64,000 nt of DNA from Croceicoccus estronivorus (lineage in GTDB: Bacteria > Pseudomonadota > Alphaproteobacteria > Sphingomonadales > Sphingomonadaceae), in contig NZ_JRQQ01000002.1 of assembly GCF_001625325.1 (NCBI RefSeq), positions 62,001 through 126,000 of the forward strand. The letters run 5' to 3'. The notes under the pieces were generated by a model, which was not told where the DNA came from, did no database searches, and worked only from the letters and a program-made list of their open reading frames with translations. Shown in pieces: positions 18,495 through 28,344 of this stretch. Position 1 is the stretch's first letter; each line of letters starts with the position of its first letter. A program made the translations under genes and the position numbers.

Positions 18495-19769
18495 GTGAAC
18501 GAGCCCAATTCGCCGCTGCAAATCCGCGATTACCGATTTTTCTGGTTTGCGCGTTTCTTCGCGGTTTTTTCAACGCTCTCAATGGTAGTCCTGATAGGTT
18601 ACCAGACGTATGACGTGGCTCGTAGCGACTATGGGATGGACAGCCCTGAGGCTGCCTTCCAGTTGGGCCTTCTGGGGCTCGCTCAATTCGTTCCCCTATT
18701 TCTGCTGACACCCGTTGCAGGTTATGCTGCAGACAGGTTCGAACGGCGGAAAGTCGTAGTATTCGCCAATTTGCTGGACAGTTGCAGTGCAATTGCCCTT
18801 GGGGTGCTGACCTGGCTGGATGCGCTCAACCTACCTATCTTGTTCAGTATCGCTGCGGCTCATGGTGCAGCGCGCATTTTTACAGGGCCGGCGATGAGTG
18901 CGATCGGCCCCAACATCGTTCCACCGCGCCTCCTGCCTAAAGCCATCGCTCTGAGTTCAATCGCCTGGCAGGCTGCCACGGTCATTGGTCCCGCAATCGG
19001 TGGCTTGTTGTTCGCGTTGCATGAGCCCCTGCCCTACTTCGTTTCATTCGTAATGCTGATTGGTTCGGCAACGCTGACTCTTGCAATCAGACCTGTTTAT
19101 CCGCCCGACGAAGGCCGTGAGGTTCACCCAGTCAGGCGGATGGTCGATGGTTTGCAGTTCACCTGGAAAGAACGCTTTCTGCTGGGTTGCATTACTCTCG
19201 ATCTCTTCGCGGTCTTGCTGGGTGGAGCAACGGCGATGCTCCCCGTCTTTGCCCGCGACATCTTGCAGGTCGGTTCGGAAGGGCTTGGTATCATGCGGGG
19301 GGCACCTGCGCTTGGCGCGGCATTGGTAGCCCTATGGCTCTCTTTCCGGCCAGTTGAGCACAATGTCGGACCAAAGATGTTATGGGCGGTCGTCATCTTC
19401 GGAGGCGCAACCGTCGGCTTTGGCTTGTCGACCGATTTGTGGCTTTCACTTTTCATGCTCTTCATCCTCGGAGCAGCCGATATGGTATCGGTGTTCATAC
19501 GCGGCACACTCATCCAGTTGAACACGCCCGATTCGATGCGTGGACGCGTATCTTCCATCTCCGGCCTAGCTATTTCCGCATCCAACGAACTTGGGGAAAT
19601 GCAGTCAGGCGTCACGGCGGCGTTCCTCGGGGCCGTCGGCGCGGTTGTTTTTGGCGGGGCAGGTGCGATAATCGTAACGGCAATATGGGCTTGGTTGTTT
19701 CCTGAGCTTCTTCGGGCCAAGACATTTGAACCGCAATATCGCGAACCAGAGAGAGGACGTGCGACATGA
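18495..19769 (+). CDS. MFS transporter (MFS_3, enterobactin-exporter-like)
   Basis: 424 residues from the GTG at 18495, chosen because the first membrane segment ([24 protein letters not shown]) then lies near the N-terminus. About twelve hydrophobic segments are present, with the MFS loop motif [15 protein letters not shown] between TM2 and TM3. The family contains EntS-like exporters, but the substrate cannot be told from the sequence. Its stop overlaps the cysK start (ATGA). Confidence 0.88.
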   Translation: MNEPNSPLQIRDYRFFWFARFFAVFSTLSMVVLIGYQTYDVARSDYGMDSPEAAFQLGLLGLAQFVPLFLLTPVAGYAADRFERRKVVVFANLLDSCSAIALGVLTWLDALNLPILFSIAAAHGAARIFTGPAMSAIGPNIVPPRLLPKAIALSSIAWQAATVIGPAIGGLLFALHEPLPYFVSFVMLIGSATLTLAIRPVYPPDEGREVHPVRRMVDGLQFTWKERFLLGCITLDLFAVLLGGATAMLPVFARDILQVGSEGLGIMRGAPALGAALVALWLSFRPVEHNVGPKMLWAVVIFGGATVGFGLSTDLWLSLFMLFILGAADMVSVFIRGTLIQLNTPDSMRGRVSSISGLAISASNELGEMQSGVTAAFLGAVGAVVFGGAGAIIVTAIWAWLFPELLRAKTFEPQYREPERGRAT

Positions 19770-20683
19770 AAGCCGACAATATTCTCGCCACGATTGGCCG
19801 GACACCGCATATCCGTCTGTCCCGTTTGTTCCCCGATCATGAAGTCTGGGTGAAATCCGAACGCTCCAACCCGGGCGGTTCGATCAAGGATCGTATCGGC
19901 CTGGCTATGGTTGAAGCGGCCGAAGCCGATGGCAGCCTCAAGCCGGGCGGAACCATTATTGAGCCAACCTCCGGCAACACCGGGATCGGTCTGGCGATGG
20001 TGGCAGCGGTGAAAGGCTACAAGCTGGTTCTGGTAATGCCTGAAAGCATGTCAATTGAGCGGCGGCGGCTGATGCTGGCATATGGTGCCACATTCGACCT
20101 GACGCCAAAGGAAAAAGGCATGAAGGGAGCGCTGGAACGCGCGCAGGAACTGGTTACGACAACCCCTGGGGCATGGATGCCGCAGCAGTTCGAAAATCCG
20201 GCCAATGTTTCAGTTCATGCACGGACCACCGCCCAAGAGATTCTGGCTGATTTCTCGGATAGTCCGATAGACGTCGTGATCAGTGGCGTCGGAACGGGCG
20301 GCCACCTTACCGGCTGCGCCGAAGTGCTCAAGAAATCATGGGGTTCGCTGAAAGCTTTCGCCGTCGAACCAGCGCTGTCTCCGGTCATTTCAGGCGGGCA
20401 GCCCGGCCCCCATCCGATCCAGGGCATCGGTGCGGGATTCATTCCGGGGAATCTGCATACACAGTCCATTGATGGTGCAATTCAGGTCGATGCAGAGGAT
20501 GCGAAGGAAATGGCTCGGCGTTCCGCCCGGGAAGAAGGCATTCTGGTCGGAATCAGTTCGGGCGCGACATTGGCTGCAATCGCCAAGAAACTGCCCGACT
20601 TGGCATCTGGTTCGCGCGTGCTGGGTTTCAATTACGATACTGGCGAACGGTATCTCTCCGTCCCGGATTTCCTCCCGGAATGA
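19766..20683 (+). CDS. cysK: Cysteine synthase A
   Basis: 305 residues of the fold type II PLP family. The Schiff-base Lys is Lys41 in NPGGSIKDR. The substrate loop [11 protein letters not shown], the phosphate-binding [10 protein letters not shown] and ISSGATLAA are present. It makes cysteine from O-acetylserine and sulfide. It is tightly packed, overlapping the MFS gene upstream and the dienelactone hydrolase gene downstream (both ATGA). Confidence 0.93.
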   Translation: MKADNILATIGRTPHIRLSRLFPDHEVWVKSERSNPGGSIKDRIGLAMVEAAEADGSLKPGGTIIEPTSGNTGIGLAMVAAVKGYKLVLVMPESMSIERRRLMLAYGATFDLTPKEKGMKGALERAQELVTTTPGAWMPQQFENPANVSVHARTTAQEILADFSDSPIDVVISGVGTGGHLTGCAEVLKKSWGSLKAFAVEPALSPVISGGQPGPHPIQGIGAGFIPGNLHTQSIDGAIQVDAEDAKEMARRSAREEGILVGISSGATLAAIAKKLPDLASGSRVLGFNYDTGERYLSVPDFLPE

Positions 20684-21405
20684 ACGGGTTGCAAACGCAT
20701 ACCTATCGTGACGGCACAACAGCGCTGACCGGGTGGGTTGCCAGACCGGACGGCCAGCCCCGTGGCGCGATAGTGGTATATCCGACGATCGCAAACATTG
20801 GCGAATGCGTAGCTGGAAGAGCGGCTTTGCTAGCGCAGGCGGGTTTCTTGGTTCTGGTCGCAGACTTCTATGGAGCGGCACCCGAAGATTCTCTCGATAT
20901 CCATGAGCAAGCTCGCGAATTACGCGCGGATACAGCAATATATCGCCGCCGCCTGGTTGCTGCGATCGAGGCTACGCAGGCGCTCCCGGAGGCAGACGGA
21001 CTGCCAGTCGGCGCAATTGGCTTCTGTATGGGAGGACAGGCAGTTCTTGAGATCGCGCGTGAGGGTGTGAACCTGGCTGCCGTTATCAGCTTGCACGGCG
21101 TGCTCGACAGTACCTCACCTGCCAAACAAGGCGACACCATTCATCCGCGGATACTTATTTGCCACGGTGACAAGGATCCTCTGGTCCCACGGGAACAGGT
21201 ATTCGGGTTCATGCAGGAAATGGATGCTGTAGATGCGGATTGGCATCTCCACATCTACAGCAAGGCAAAGCATGGCTTTACCGATCCGGCGAGCGATCTG
21301 CGTCAACTTGATGCAGTGGCTTATGATGCAAGCGCTGATCGCCAGAGCTGGGCCGCTACGCTCAATTTCCTGGACGAAATCTTTCCGCTCGAAAAAGCGG
21401 TCTAG
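20680..21405 (+). CDS. Dienelactone hydrolase family protein
   Basis: 241 residues with an alpha/beta hydrolase fold. The triad of the family is visible: nucleophile Cys in [12 protein letters not shown], Asp in [10 protein letters not shown] and His in [10 protein letters not shown]. The substrate is unknown; members range from carboxymethylenebutenolidase to general carboxylesterases. It is coupled to cysK by ATGA and its stop overlaps, on the opposite strand, the stop of the acyl-CoA dehydrogenase. Confidence 0.85.
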   Translation: MNGLQTHTYRDGTTALTGWVARPDGQPRGAIVVYPTIANIGECVAGRAALLAQAGFLVLVADFYGAAPEDSLDIHEQARELRADTAIYRRRLVAAIEATQALPEADGLPVGAIGFCMGGQAVLEIAREGVNLAAVISLHGVLDSTSPAKQGDTIHPRILICHGDKDPLVPREQVFGFMQEMDAVDADWHLHIYSKAKHGFTDPASDLRQLDAVAYDASADRQSWAATLNFLDEIFPLEKAV

Positions 21406-23204
21406 CTCCGTTCGAACTGTTCGGGTTGCAGGGCCATCATGGCTTCGCAACCGGTTTCGATTTCGCGCCGCAGGGCACCTGCCTCTGGGGTCATACGCTC
21501 GGCAAAATAGCGAGCCGTGGTCAACTTGGCTTCATAAAAGGCGCTGTCCTCACGGCCTTCTGCGAGCTTGCGGGCAGCTACTCTGGCCATGCGCAGCCAC
21601 ATCAACCCAACCGAAACGATACCCATGATGTGAAGATATGGGTGGGCCCCTGCCCCCATGTTGTCGGGGTTGGTCATGGCATTCTGCAGAAACCACATCG
21701 TGGCGGCTTTCTGTTCGCCAGCTGCCTTGGCGAGACGCATCGCGATATCGCCCACTTGCGGATCATCCTTCGCTGCGGCAACCTCATCGTCCACAAGCTT
21801 GAAGAATGCTTGCACGGCACGCCCGCCATGCAGGGCCAGTTTCCGCCCGCACAGATCCATGGCCTGTATGCCATTGGTACCCTCGTAAATCATCGGAATA
21901 CGGGCATCGCGAACGAACTGTTCCATACCCCATTCCTTGATATACCCATGGCCACCGAAGACCTGCTGCATATTGACGGTAATCTCGAAAGCCTTGTCCG
22001 TGGTGTACCCCTTCACAACCGGGGTCAGCAAACCCACCAGATCATCAGCGACCTGTCGCTCTTCATCGGTTTTTGCGCTGTGCGCCAGATCAACCAGCAA
22101 TCCGCTCCACAAAGCCAGAGCGCGCAAGCCTTCCGTCAACGCCTTCGCATCCATCAACATACGGCGCACATCTGGATGGACGATAATCGGGTCGGCGGGC
22201 TCGGCAGGTTCCTTGGGACCGGTCAAAGCCCTGCCTTGGCGTCTTTCACGCGCATAAGTAACGGCATTCTGGTAGGCCACTTCGGCCACTCCGAGGCCCT
22301 GAATGCCAACACCGAGACGCGCGGCGTTCATCATCACGAACATCGCCGCGAGGCCACGGTTCTCCTCGCCCACGATCCAGCCCTTTGCTTCGTCGTAGTT
22401 CATCACACAGGTCGCACTGCCATGCAGACCCATTTTTTCTTCCAGTGCGCCGCAGGACACTCCGTTGGGTTCACCCAGCGACCCATCCGGATTTACCTGG
22501 ACTTTCGGCACAACAAACAGGGAAATGCCTTTGGTGCCTTCAGGGGCGCCAGGCGTCTTTGCCAACACGAGATGCACGATATTGTCCGTAAGATCGTGTT
22601 CGCCGGACGAAATGAATATCTTCGTTCCCGTGATGGCGTAGGAACCATCAGACTGCGGCTCAGCCTTGGTGCGGATCAATCCAAGATCGGTACCGCAATG
22701 CGGTTCCGTCAAATTCATTGTCCCGAGCCATTCGCCTGAAACCAGCTTCGGCAAATAGGTCTGCTTTTGCTCTTCGGATCCGGCGGCATACAATGCAGAA
22801 ACCGCACCGGCGGCGAGCAGCGGGAAAAGACCGAAACCAATATTGGCCGAGTCTATGAACTCTTCCATTACGAAGCCAAAGGTATGGGGCAATCCTTGAC
22901 CGCCATATTCAGCCGGCATTGAGATCGCTCCCCAACCCGCTTCGCGGAACTGGGAATAAGCTTCCTTGAAGCCTGAGGGGGTAGTAACCGTCCCGTCTGG
23001 GTGGCGAGTGCACCCTTCACGGTCGCTGATCTGGTTCAAAGGAGCCAATACCTCGCTGGTGAACTTGCCAGCTTCCTCGACCAACGTGTTCACGAGATCC
23101 GGCGTCACCATCTCGAAGCCAGGCAAATCGGCATACGATGACAACTCAAGCAACTCGTTAATAACGAAACGTGTATCCCGCACCGGGGCCTGATAGCTCG
23201 GCAT
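21402..23204 (-). CDS. Acyl-CoA dehydrogenase, long form with C-terminal extension
   Basis: 600 residues, in the roughly 600-residue branch that includes DmdC-like 3-methylmercaptopropionyl-CoA dehydrogenases. The FAD and substrate motifs LTEPHCGTDLG and FISSGEHDLTDNIVHLVLA and the catalytic-Glu region MIYEGTNGIQAMDL are present. About 130 residues follow the canonical fold. It oxidises an acyl-CoA to the enoyl-CoA in the cytoplasm; the chain specificity cannot be read. It is preceded on the strand by hisI (75-base gap). Confidence 0.9.
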   Translation of the reverse strand: MPSYQAPVRDTRFVINELLELSSYADLPGFEMVTPDLVNTLVEEAGKFTSEVLAPLNQISDREGCTRHPDGTVTTPSGFKEAYSQFREAGWGAISMPAEYGGQGLPHTFGFVMEEFIDSANIGFGLFPLLAAGAVSALYAAGSEEQKQTYLPKLVSGEWLGTMNLTEPHCGTDLGLIRTKAEPQSDGSYAITGTKIFISSGEHDLTDNIVHLVLAKTPGAPEGTKGISLFVVPKVQVNPDGSLGEPNGVSCGALEEKMGLHGSATCVMNYDEAKGWIVGEENRGLAAMFVMMNAARLGVGIQGLGVAEVAYQNAVTYARERRQGRALTGPKEPAEPADPIIVHPDVRRMLMDAKALTEGLRALALWSGLLVDLAHSAKTDEERQVADDLVGLLTPVVKGYTTDKAFEITVNMQQVFGGHGYIKEWGMEQFVRDARIPMIYEGTNGIQAMDLCGRKLALHGGRAVQAFFKLVDDEVAAAKDDPQVGDIAMRLAKAAGEQKAATMWFLQNAMTNPDNMGAGAHPYLHIMGIVSVGLMWLRMARVAARKLAEGREDSAFYEAKLTTARYFAERMTPEAGALRREIETGCEAMMALQPEQFERS

Positions 23205-23279
23205 GGCTCTCCTTCCTTGCTGGCCTTCTTATAAGGACCTTAATCCGATCCACTTCAATGGTTCCCGAACAAATATAGT

Positions 23280-23621
23280 TCAGGAACCGTCCTGTCGCAC
23301 GAGTTGTTCGCCTTCGAGGCGGCGGTAGAAACAGCTTGTGGCGCCGGTATGGCATGCGGGCCCTGCAGGCAGGACTTTCATCACCACCGCGTCCTGATCG
23401 CAATCGACAAGTATCTCCTGTACACGCAGGACATGTCCCGAAGTCTCGCCCTTCATCCACAGCTTGCCGCGGGAACGGGAATAGAAATGGGCGAAGCCTG
23501 TCTCACGCGTTTTTGCCAGAGCTTCGGCGTCGAGAAAGGCAACCATCAGGACGTCCCCTTTGTCTGCGTGAACGGCAACGCCGGTCAGCAGCCCGTCGCT
23601 GTCGAATTTGGGCATGAACAC
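23280..23621 (-). CDS. hisI: Phosphoribosyl-AMP cyclohydrolase
   Basis: 113 residues, the stand-alone cyclohydrolase form without the HisE domain. It opens the adenine ring of PR-AMP in histidine biosynthesis. The metal sites DCDQDAV (magnesium) and PACHTGATSCFYR (zinc cysteines) are visible, as is the start DVLMVAFLDAEALAKT. Start may be the Met at residue 3. No other his gene is in the window. Confidence 0.92.
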   Translation of the reverse strand: MFMPKFDSDGLLTGVAVHADKGDVLMVAFLDAEALAKTRETGFAHFYSRSRGKLWMKGETSGHVLRVQEILVDCDQDAVVMKVLPAGPACHTGATSCFYRRLEGEQLVRQDGS

Positions 23622-23786
23622 CGAGCCCTGCTCGCGCGCAGTCGAATCATCTGAAACGCCAGAAATGGTGAAATCCTCTCGGCTCTAACTATCGCCCGCC
23701 AGGTGCAGGCCACCTTGTTGCACGATAACCACAGATGGCGCGCAAAATCCACGAAACAAGCGGAAGCCACTTCACTTCACCCCCTG

Positions 23787-23792
23787 TTTAAT
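23787..23792 (+). promoter_or_regulatory. Candidate -10 element for the structured RNA
   Basis: TTTAAT, five of six matches to TATAAT, lies about 7 bases before the outermost stem of the structured RNA. No good -35 hexamer was found at 16-18 bases upstream, so this is weak support by position only. Confidence 0.3.
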
Positions 23793-23798
23793 GGGAAA

Positions 23799-24004
23799 CC
23801 ACACTTGCGGTCTTGGAGGGCCGCCCGCCGGATCTGGCGCGCTAGAAGAAGCGCCAAGGTACAGGGGGTATGAGGTAGCAGCCCGGTTATACGTGGCGCA
23901 CCACATGAGGGATCGGACCGGTGGGCCCTGTGGGGGTGGCTCTGAGTGTCCAAACAATTTCGTCACGCGGGCGCCCGTAACTTCGGTTTCGGGCGCCTTC
24001 GTTT
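23799..24004 (+). ncRNA. Candidate structured non-coding RNA, 6S-like rod (unidentified)
   Basis: In the hisI-comF gap a rod can be drawn: ACACTT (23801-23806) with GAGTGT (23944-23949); AGGG (23817-23820) with CCCT (23926-23929); CCCGCCGG (23824-23831) with CCGGTGGG (23918-23925, one G-U); then a large internal bubble; then GCGCCA (23851-23856) with TGGCGC (23894-23899). GCGCCA can instead pair with TGGCGC at 23835-23840, giving two exclusive folds. A strong terminator follows on the plus strand. The size (about 150 nt before the terminator), closed base and central bubble resemble 6S RNA, but sequence identity was not recognised. Confidence 0.5.
23970..24004 (+). terminator. Rho-independent terminator with UUCG loop
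   Basis: GGCGCCCG (23970-23977) pairs with CGGGCGCC (23990-23997), extended inward by AAC/GTT around a TTCG tetraloop, then TTCGTTT. The T-tract is on the plus strand only, so it ends a rightward transcript from the hisI-comF gap rather than comF, which is read leftward. Confidence 0.75.
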
Positions 24005-24761
24005 AAGTTGGTTCCTGGGCAAGCTCCTCCACAACTCTCGCAAAACAGGCGATCCGTACTGTCTTGGCGCCAGCTTGCTTGAGCGCGTTGACGCATGCAT
24101 TTGTTGTGGCTCCGCTCGTGAGTACGTCATCAACGAGTACGATATCTGCTCCATCGAGGCGCCCTGCCCAGCCACGTCTAACTTCAATGGCCCCTGAAAG
24201 CGCGCGAACCCGGGCCTTTTTGCCAAGCCCGCCAAGAGGTGGAGTGGATTTACGCCGCCGCAACGCATCCACAGCGGGTATTGTGCCGGTAATCTTTGCA
24301 ATTTCCTGCACAAGCAGACCCGCCTGATTATACCCGCGTCGCCACAAGCGCAGGTGATGAAGGGGCACCGGCACCAGAATTGCGTTAGGCGCAATCAAAG
24401 ACATCTTCGCTGCCATCAGTCGGGCCATCATGGGAGCAAGAGCAATCCTGCCCCCGTGTTTATAAGTCAGGACGAGTTTTCGAGAGGCGGAATTGTAGAG
24501 AGTTGCCGCTATGACCCCATCATGGCGAGGAGGATCGGCCAGACATGGCGCACAAATTGCGCCCTCACTGAGCGATTCGGAGGCAAAGGGCCGCTGACAT
24601 GAAGCGCAACTGGGCTCCCCGGGGATGACGAGTTCATTCCAGCAAGTGCTGCACAATCCGTTCTGTACGGCCAAAGCCTCCCCACAGAGGGGGCACCGTG
24701 GCGGATAAACGAAATCTATTAGCGGTGCGAGGGATCGGAAGAGAGTCTGCCGGATACTCAT
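24003..24761 (-). CDS. comF: ComF family protein (phosphoribosyltransferase-type competence factor)
   Basis: 252 residues from the ATG at 24761; the open frame extends upstream but only antisense to the methyltransferase gene. The N-terminal zinc site is PPRCPLCG ... CSTCW ... CASCQ. The C-terminal phosphoribosyltransferase domain has LVPVPLHHLRLWRRGYNQ and the PRPP loop VLVDDVLTSGATTNAC. Homologues help natural transformation, but the family is also common in non-competent bacteria. It is divergent from the methyltransferase gene. Confidence 0.9.
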   Translation of the reverse strand: MSIRQTLFRSLAPLIDFVYPPRCPLCGEALAVQNGLCSTCWNELVIPGEPSCASCQRPFASESLSEGAICAPCLADPPRHDGVIAATLYNSASRKLVLTYKHGGRIALAPMMARLMAAKMSLIAPNAILVPVPLHHLRLWRRGYNQAGLLVQEIAKITGTIPAVDALRRRKSTPPLGGLGKKARVRALSGAIEVRRGWAGRLDGADIVLVDDVLTSGATTNACVNALKQAGAKTVRIACFARVVEELAQEPT

Positions 24762-24836
24762 AGCTGTCCCATGCCGTCGAGGAATACGCGCGGCAAGGTG
24801 CTTGCGCCGGTGTCTCAGGCGCGGCAGGGAGAGCAA

Positions 24837-25613
24837 ATGGCGAATAATGCCCCACCCCGAATATTCTCTCCTTCGCGGCGAAAGGCGGCACGGTTGCGGA
24901 TGCGCCAGATGCAGGCTGCAACCGATGCCCCTCGCTACATTCTCGATGACATGGTCGAAGATGTGCAGGAACGCCTTGCCTTCCTTCGGCATGAACCTTC
25001 CCGAGCCTTGGTCATTGGTGACTGGAGCGGTGAGCTTACGGCGGCCTTGGTGGCAAAAGGATGTCTGGTGACGAATGCCGATGTTGCGACCGGTCAGGAG
25101 GGAACGGAGCTCGATGAAGAACAGCCTTATCCTTTCGGGCCATTCGATCTGGTCGCAAGCCTGGGCACGCTTGATACGGTAAATGACCTTCCGGGGGCGC
25201 TTGTCCACATTCGCAACGCCCTCGCCCCTGGTGGCTTGGCCATCGCCAGCTTCATCGGTGCCGGCAGCCTGCTTACCTTGCGCGGGGCCATGCTGGCGGC
25301 CGATGAAGAACGTCCAGCGGCACGGATACATCCGATGGTTGATGTCCGTTCAGGGGGGCAGTTGTTGCAGCGCGTTGGTTGGGCACAACCAGTAGTGGAT
25401 AGCCGCACTCTGACTGCTCGCTTCGGTTCGCTCGATCGTCTCGTCGAGGATCTCAGAGCACAGGGACTGTCCAATGTGCTGGCATCGCCCGGCCCTATCC
25501 TGACGAGGGCGATGCGGGACCGGGCTCATGCAGCATTTCTCGAAGCGGCGGACGCAGATGGACGTGTGCCCGAACGCTTCGAGATATTGACCCTAAGTGG
25601 CTGGCGAATTTAG
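24837..25613 (+). CDS. SAM-dependent methyltransferase, BioC/NDUFAF5-like
   Basis: 258 residues from the ATG at 24837 (MANNAPPRIFSPSRRK). The start PRIFSPSRRKAARLRMR and the fold order (ALVIGDWSGELTAALVAKG for SAM binding, FDLVASLGTLDTVNDLPGALVHIRNALAPGGLAIASF) fit the BioC/NDUFAF5-type methyltransferases with an N-terminal RxxxxxR segment. The first glycine-rich loop reads IGDWSGE. The substrate is unknown. Its stop overlaps the ppdK stop on the opposite strand. Confidence 0.78.
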   Translation: MANNAPPRIFSPSRRKAARLRMRQMQAATDAPRYILDDMVEDVQERLAFLRHEPSRALVIGDWSGELTAALVAKGCLVTNADVATGQEGTELDEEQPYPFGPFDLVASLGTLDTVNDLPGALVHIRNALAPGGLAIASFIGAGSLLTLRGAMLAADEERPAARIHPMVDVRSGGQLLQRVGWAQPVVDSRTLTARFGSLDRLVEDLRAQGLSNVLASPGPILTRAMRDRAHAAFLEAADADGRVPERFEILTLSGWRI

Positions 25614-28273
25614 CCTAGCGCCGCTTGAGCCGCCGCCAGTTTGGCAATCGGGACGCGGTAAGGTGACGCACTGACGTAATCGAGCCCGACTTTCTCGCAG
25701 AACGCGATGCTGGCCGGGTCGCCGCCATGCTCTCCGCAAATGCCCAGCTTGATATCGCTGCGCGTGCTGCGTCCGCGTTCGGCGGCGAGTTCGACCAATT
25801 GCCCTACCCCTTCGACGTCGAGGCTGACGAATGGATCGCGCTGATAAATGCCCTTTTCGACATATTGCGCGAGGAAACGCGCGGAATCGTCGCGACTGAC
25901 GCCCAATGTGGTCTGCGTGAGATCGTTTGTGCCAAACGAAAAGAAATGCGCCGTCTGCGCGATATCGCCTGCCATCAGGGCTGCTCTCGGCAGTTCGATC
26001 ATCGTCCCGACAATGTAATCGAGCGTTTGCCCTTTTTCTGCAAATACTTCCCCAGCCACTCGATCGATCAGGTCCTTCAGGATATCGAGCTCACGCTTCG
26101 TTCCGACCAAGGGAACCATCACTTCCGGGACAATCGCTTCGCCGTGGGCGCTGGCGACATCACAGGCTGCTTCGAAGATCGCACGTGCCTGCATCTCGTA
26201 AATTTCGGGATAGGTAATTCCCAGGCGACAGCCCCGGTGGCCGAGCATGGGATTGAATTCATGCAATTCCTCCGCCCGGCGACGGAGATGGTCGACCCCA
26301 TAGCCGGTTGCCTGCGCCAGATCCTCGAATTCGGCATCGCCGTGCGGAAGAAATTCGTGGAGCGGCGGATCGAGCAGGCGGATAGTGACAGGCAATCCCC
26401 TCATGACTTCGAAAATCTGGTGGAAGTCCGCCCGCTGTTCCGGCAGCAACTTCGTCAGGGCTTCCCTGCGGCCGGCCTCGTTATCGGCCATGATCATCTG
26501 ACGAACCGCAGTGATCCGGGTATCGTCGAAGAACATATGTTCCGTCCGACAGAGCCCGATACCTTCCGCGCCAAACTGCCGTGCCATGCGGCAATCGGCA
26601 GGGGTTTCCGCATTGGTCCGCACCTTCATGCGGCGATGCTTGTCCGCCCAGCCCATCAGGATCGCGAAATCACCCACGAGTTCAGGCTCGATAGTCGGCA
26701 CTTCCCCGGCCATGACATCGCCTGTCGCGCCATCGAGCGTGATCAGGTCGCCTTCCTTCAACTCGCGATTCCCGATCTGCAATGTGCGTTTGCTCATATC
26801 GATGTGGATTGCCGACGCACCTGAGACGCATGGGCGCCCCATGCCACGCGCTACCACTGCCGCGTGGCTTGTCATGCCTCCACGCGCGGTCAGGATGCCT
26901 TTGGCGGCATGCATACCGTGGATATCTTCCGGGCTGGTTTCCACGCGCACGAGGATCACGGCATCACCACGTTCCGCGCGTTTTTCCGCCGTATCGGCAT
27001 CAAGCACGATGGCCCCGGCGGCGGCACCCGGTGATGCCGGGAGGCCTTTGGTCAGAATATCACGCGTGGCATCGGGATCGAGCGTCGGGTGCAGCAACTG
27101 GTCCAATGCCATCGGATCGACACGCTTGATTGCGGTCGGTTCGTCGATCAACCCTTCTCCGACCATATCGACCGCCATTTTAAGCGCGGCCTTCGCCGTG
27201 CGCTTGCCGGTACGGGTCTGGAGCATCCAGAGCTTGCTGCGTTCGACCGTGAATTCAATATCCTGCATGTCCTTGTAATGCTGTTCCAGCAATTCAAAGA
27301 CATGGGCCAGTTCAGCATAGGCCACGGGCATTGCTTCTTCCATGCTCAATGGCTTGGCATTGGCAGATTCGCGGGCCTTTTTGGTAAGGTACTGCGGCGT
27401 GCGGATGCCGGCGACAACATCTTCACCCTGCGCGTTGATCAGCCATTCGCCATAATAGGCCTTTTCACCCGTCGCCGGATCGCGCGTAAAAGCAACGCCG
27501 GTGGCGCTGGTATCGCCCATATTGCCGAAGACCATCGCCTGTACGTTGACGGCAGTGCCCCAGTCGCCCGGAATATCGTTCAACCGGCGATAGACCTTCG
27601 CGCGATCTGAATCCCAGCTGTCGAACACAGCGGCAATCGCACCCCAGAGCTGTTCGGTCACGTCCTGAGGAAATGGGCGGCCAAGCTCCCGTTGAACGAT
27701 TGCCTCGTATTCCGAAACGAGCGCCTTCCAGTCGGCGGCTTCCAGTTCCGTGTCGGAGAAGTAGCCCTTGTCTTCCTTGACCACTTCCAGCGCTTCCTCG
27801 AAATCATCGTGATCGAGGCCCAGCACCACGTCGGAATACATCTGGATGAAACGGCGGTAGGAATCCCAGGCAAACCGTTCGTCGCCGGACGTTGCGGCAA
27901 GCCCCTTCACTGTCTCGTCATTCAGGCCGAGATTGAGCACCGTGTCCATCATGCCAGGCATGGATACCCGTGCGCCGGAACGGACCGACACAAGCAACGG
28001 GTCTGCAGGATTGCCGAATGTCTTGCCAACCGACTTTTCGATATGAGTAAGGGCGGCGGCCACTTCGGCCCGCAATTCGGCGGAAAAGTCGGAACCACCG
28101 GCGAGATAGTCCACACACTGTTCGGTCGTGATCGTAAAACCCGGAGGGACCGGCAGGCCGATACCCGCCATCTCCGCCAGGTTTGCACCCTTGCCGCCGA
28201 CAATTGTCTTGTCCTTGGCGCGAGCGTCATCGTGGTGGGCACCACCGCCGAATGTGTAGACCGACTTGTTCAT
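25610..28273 (-). CDS. ppdK: Pyruvate, phosphate dikinase
   Basis: 887 residues, full length. It interconverts pyruvate, ATP and Pi with PEP, AMP and PPi. The N-terminal ATP-grasp domain (KTIVGGKGANLAEM, VRSGARVSMPGMMDTVLNLG), the central phosphohistidine domain (GGMTSHAAVVARGMGRPCVSG, catalytic His near residue 463) and the C-terminal PEP/pyruvate barrel (FFSFGTNDLTQTTLG, and GICGEHGGDP with its Cys near 843) are all intact. It follows glyQ-glyS on the same strand after a 71-base gap. Confidence 0.97.
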   Translation of the reverse strand: MNKSVYTFGGGAHHDDARAKDKTIVGGKGANLAEMAGIGLPVPPGFTITTEQCVDYLAGGSDFSAELRAEVAAALTHIEKSVGKTFGNPADPLLVSVRSGARVSMPGMMDTVLNLGLNDETVKGLAATSGDERFAWDSYRRFIQMYSDVVLGLDHDDFEEALEVVKEDKGYFSDTELEAADWKALVSEYEAIVQRELGRPFPQDVTEQLWGAIAAVFDSWDSDRAKVYRRLNDIPGDWGTAVNVQAMVFGNMGDTSATGVAFTRDPATGEKAYYGEWLINAQGEDVVAGIRTPQYLTKKARESANAKPLSMEEAMPVAYAELAHVFELLEQHYKDMQDIEFTVERSKLWMLQTRTGKRTAKAALKMAVDMVGEGLIDEPTAIKRVDPMALDQLLHPTLDPDATRDILTKGLPASPGAAAGAIVLDADTAEKRAERGDAVILVRVETSPEDIHGMHAAKGILTARGGMTSHAAVVARGMGRPCVSGASAIHIDMSKRTLQIGNRELKEGDLITLDGATGDVMAGEVPTIEPELVGDFAILMGWADKHRRMKVRTNAETPADCRMARQFGAEGIGLCRTEHMFFDDTRITAVRQMIMADNEAGRREALTKLLPEQRADFHQIFEVMRGLPVTIRLLDPPLHEFLPHGDAEFEDLAQATGYGVDHLRRRAEELHEFNPMLGHRGCRLGITYPEIYEMQARAIFEAACDVASAHGEAIVPEVMVPLVGTKRELDILKDLIDRVAGEVFAEKGQTLDYIVGTMIELPRAALMAGDIAQTAHFFSFGTNDLTQTTLGVSRDDSARFLAQYVEKGIYQRDPFVSLDVEGVGQLVELAAERGRSTRSDIKLGICGEHGGDPASIAFCEKVGLDYVSASPYRVPIAKLAAAQAALG

Positions 28274-28344
28274 CTATCCCCGCCGTTTCCTGTGCATTCT
28301 AGGACAAGTTGACACAAGTGACACTGTCCCGCGAGAAAAGAGGC

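Noticed and set aside
21426-22739. 437-codon open frame on the plus strand
   Set aside because: It is wholly antisense to the acyl-CoA dehydrogenase, with no recognisable protein motif.
23860-23890. Signal recognition particle RNA (CAGG ... AGCAGCC segment)
   Set aside because: The bracket CAGG ... AGCAGCC resembles the SRP loop, but the conserved CCGGAAGG core is missing and the tip cannot form the required stem.
25727-26824. 365-codon open frame on the plus strand
   Set aside because: It lies antisense to intact ppdK. Long shadow frames are common opposite GC-rich genes.
28310-28324. TGACAC-AAG-TGACAC direct repeat upstream of ppdK
   Set aside because: Two short copies only, with no third copy and no link to a known regulator. 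It may be chance.
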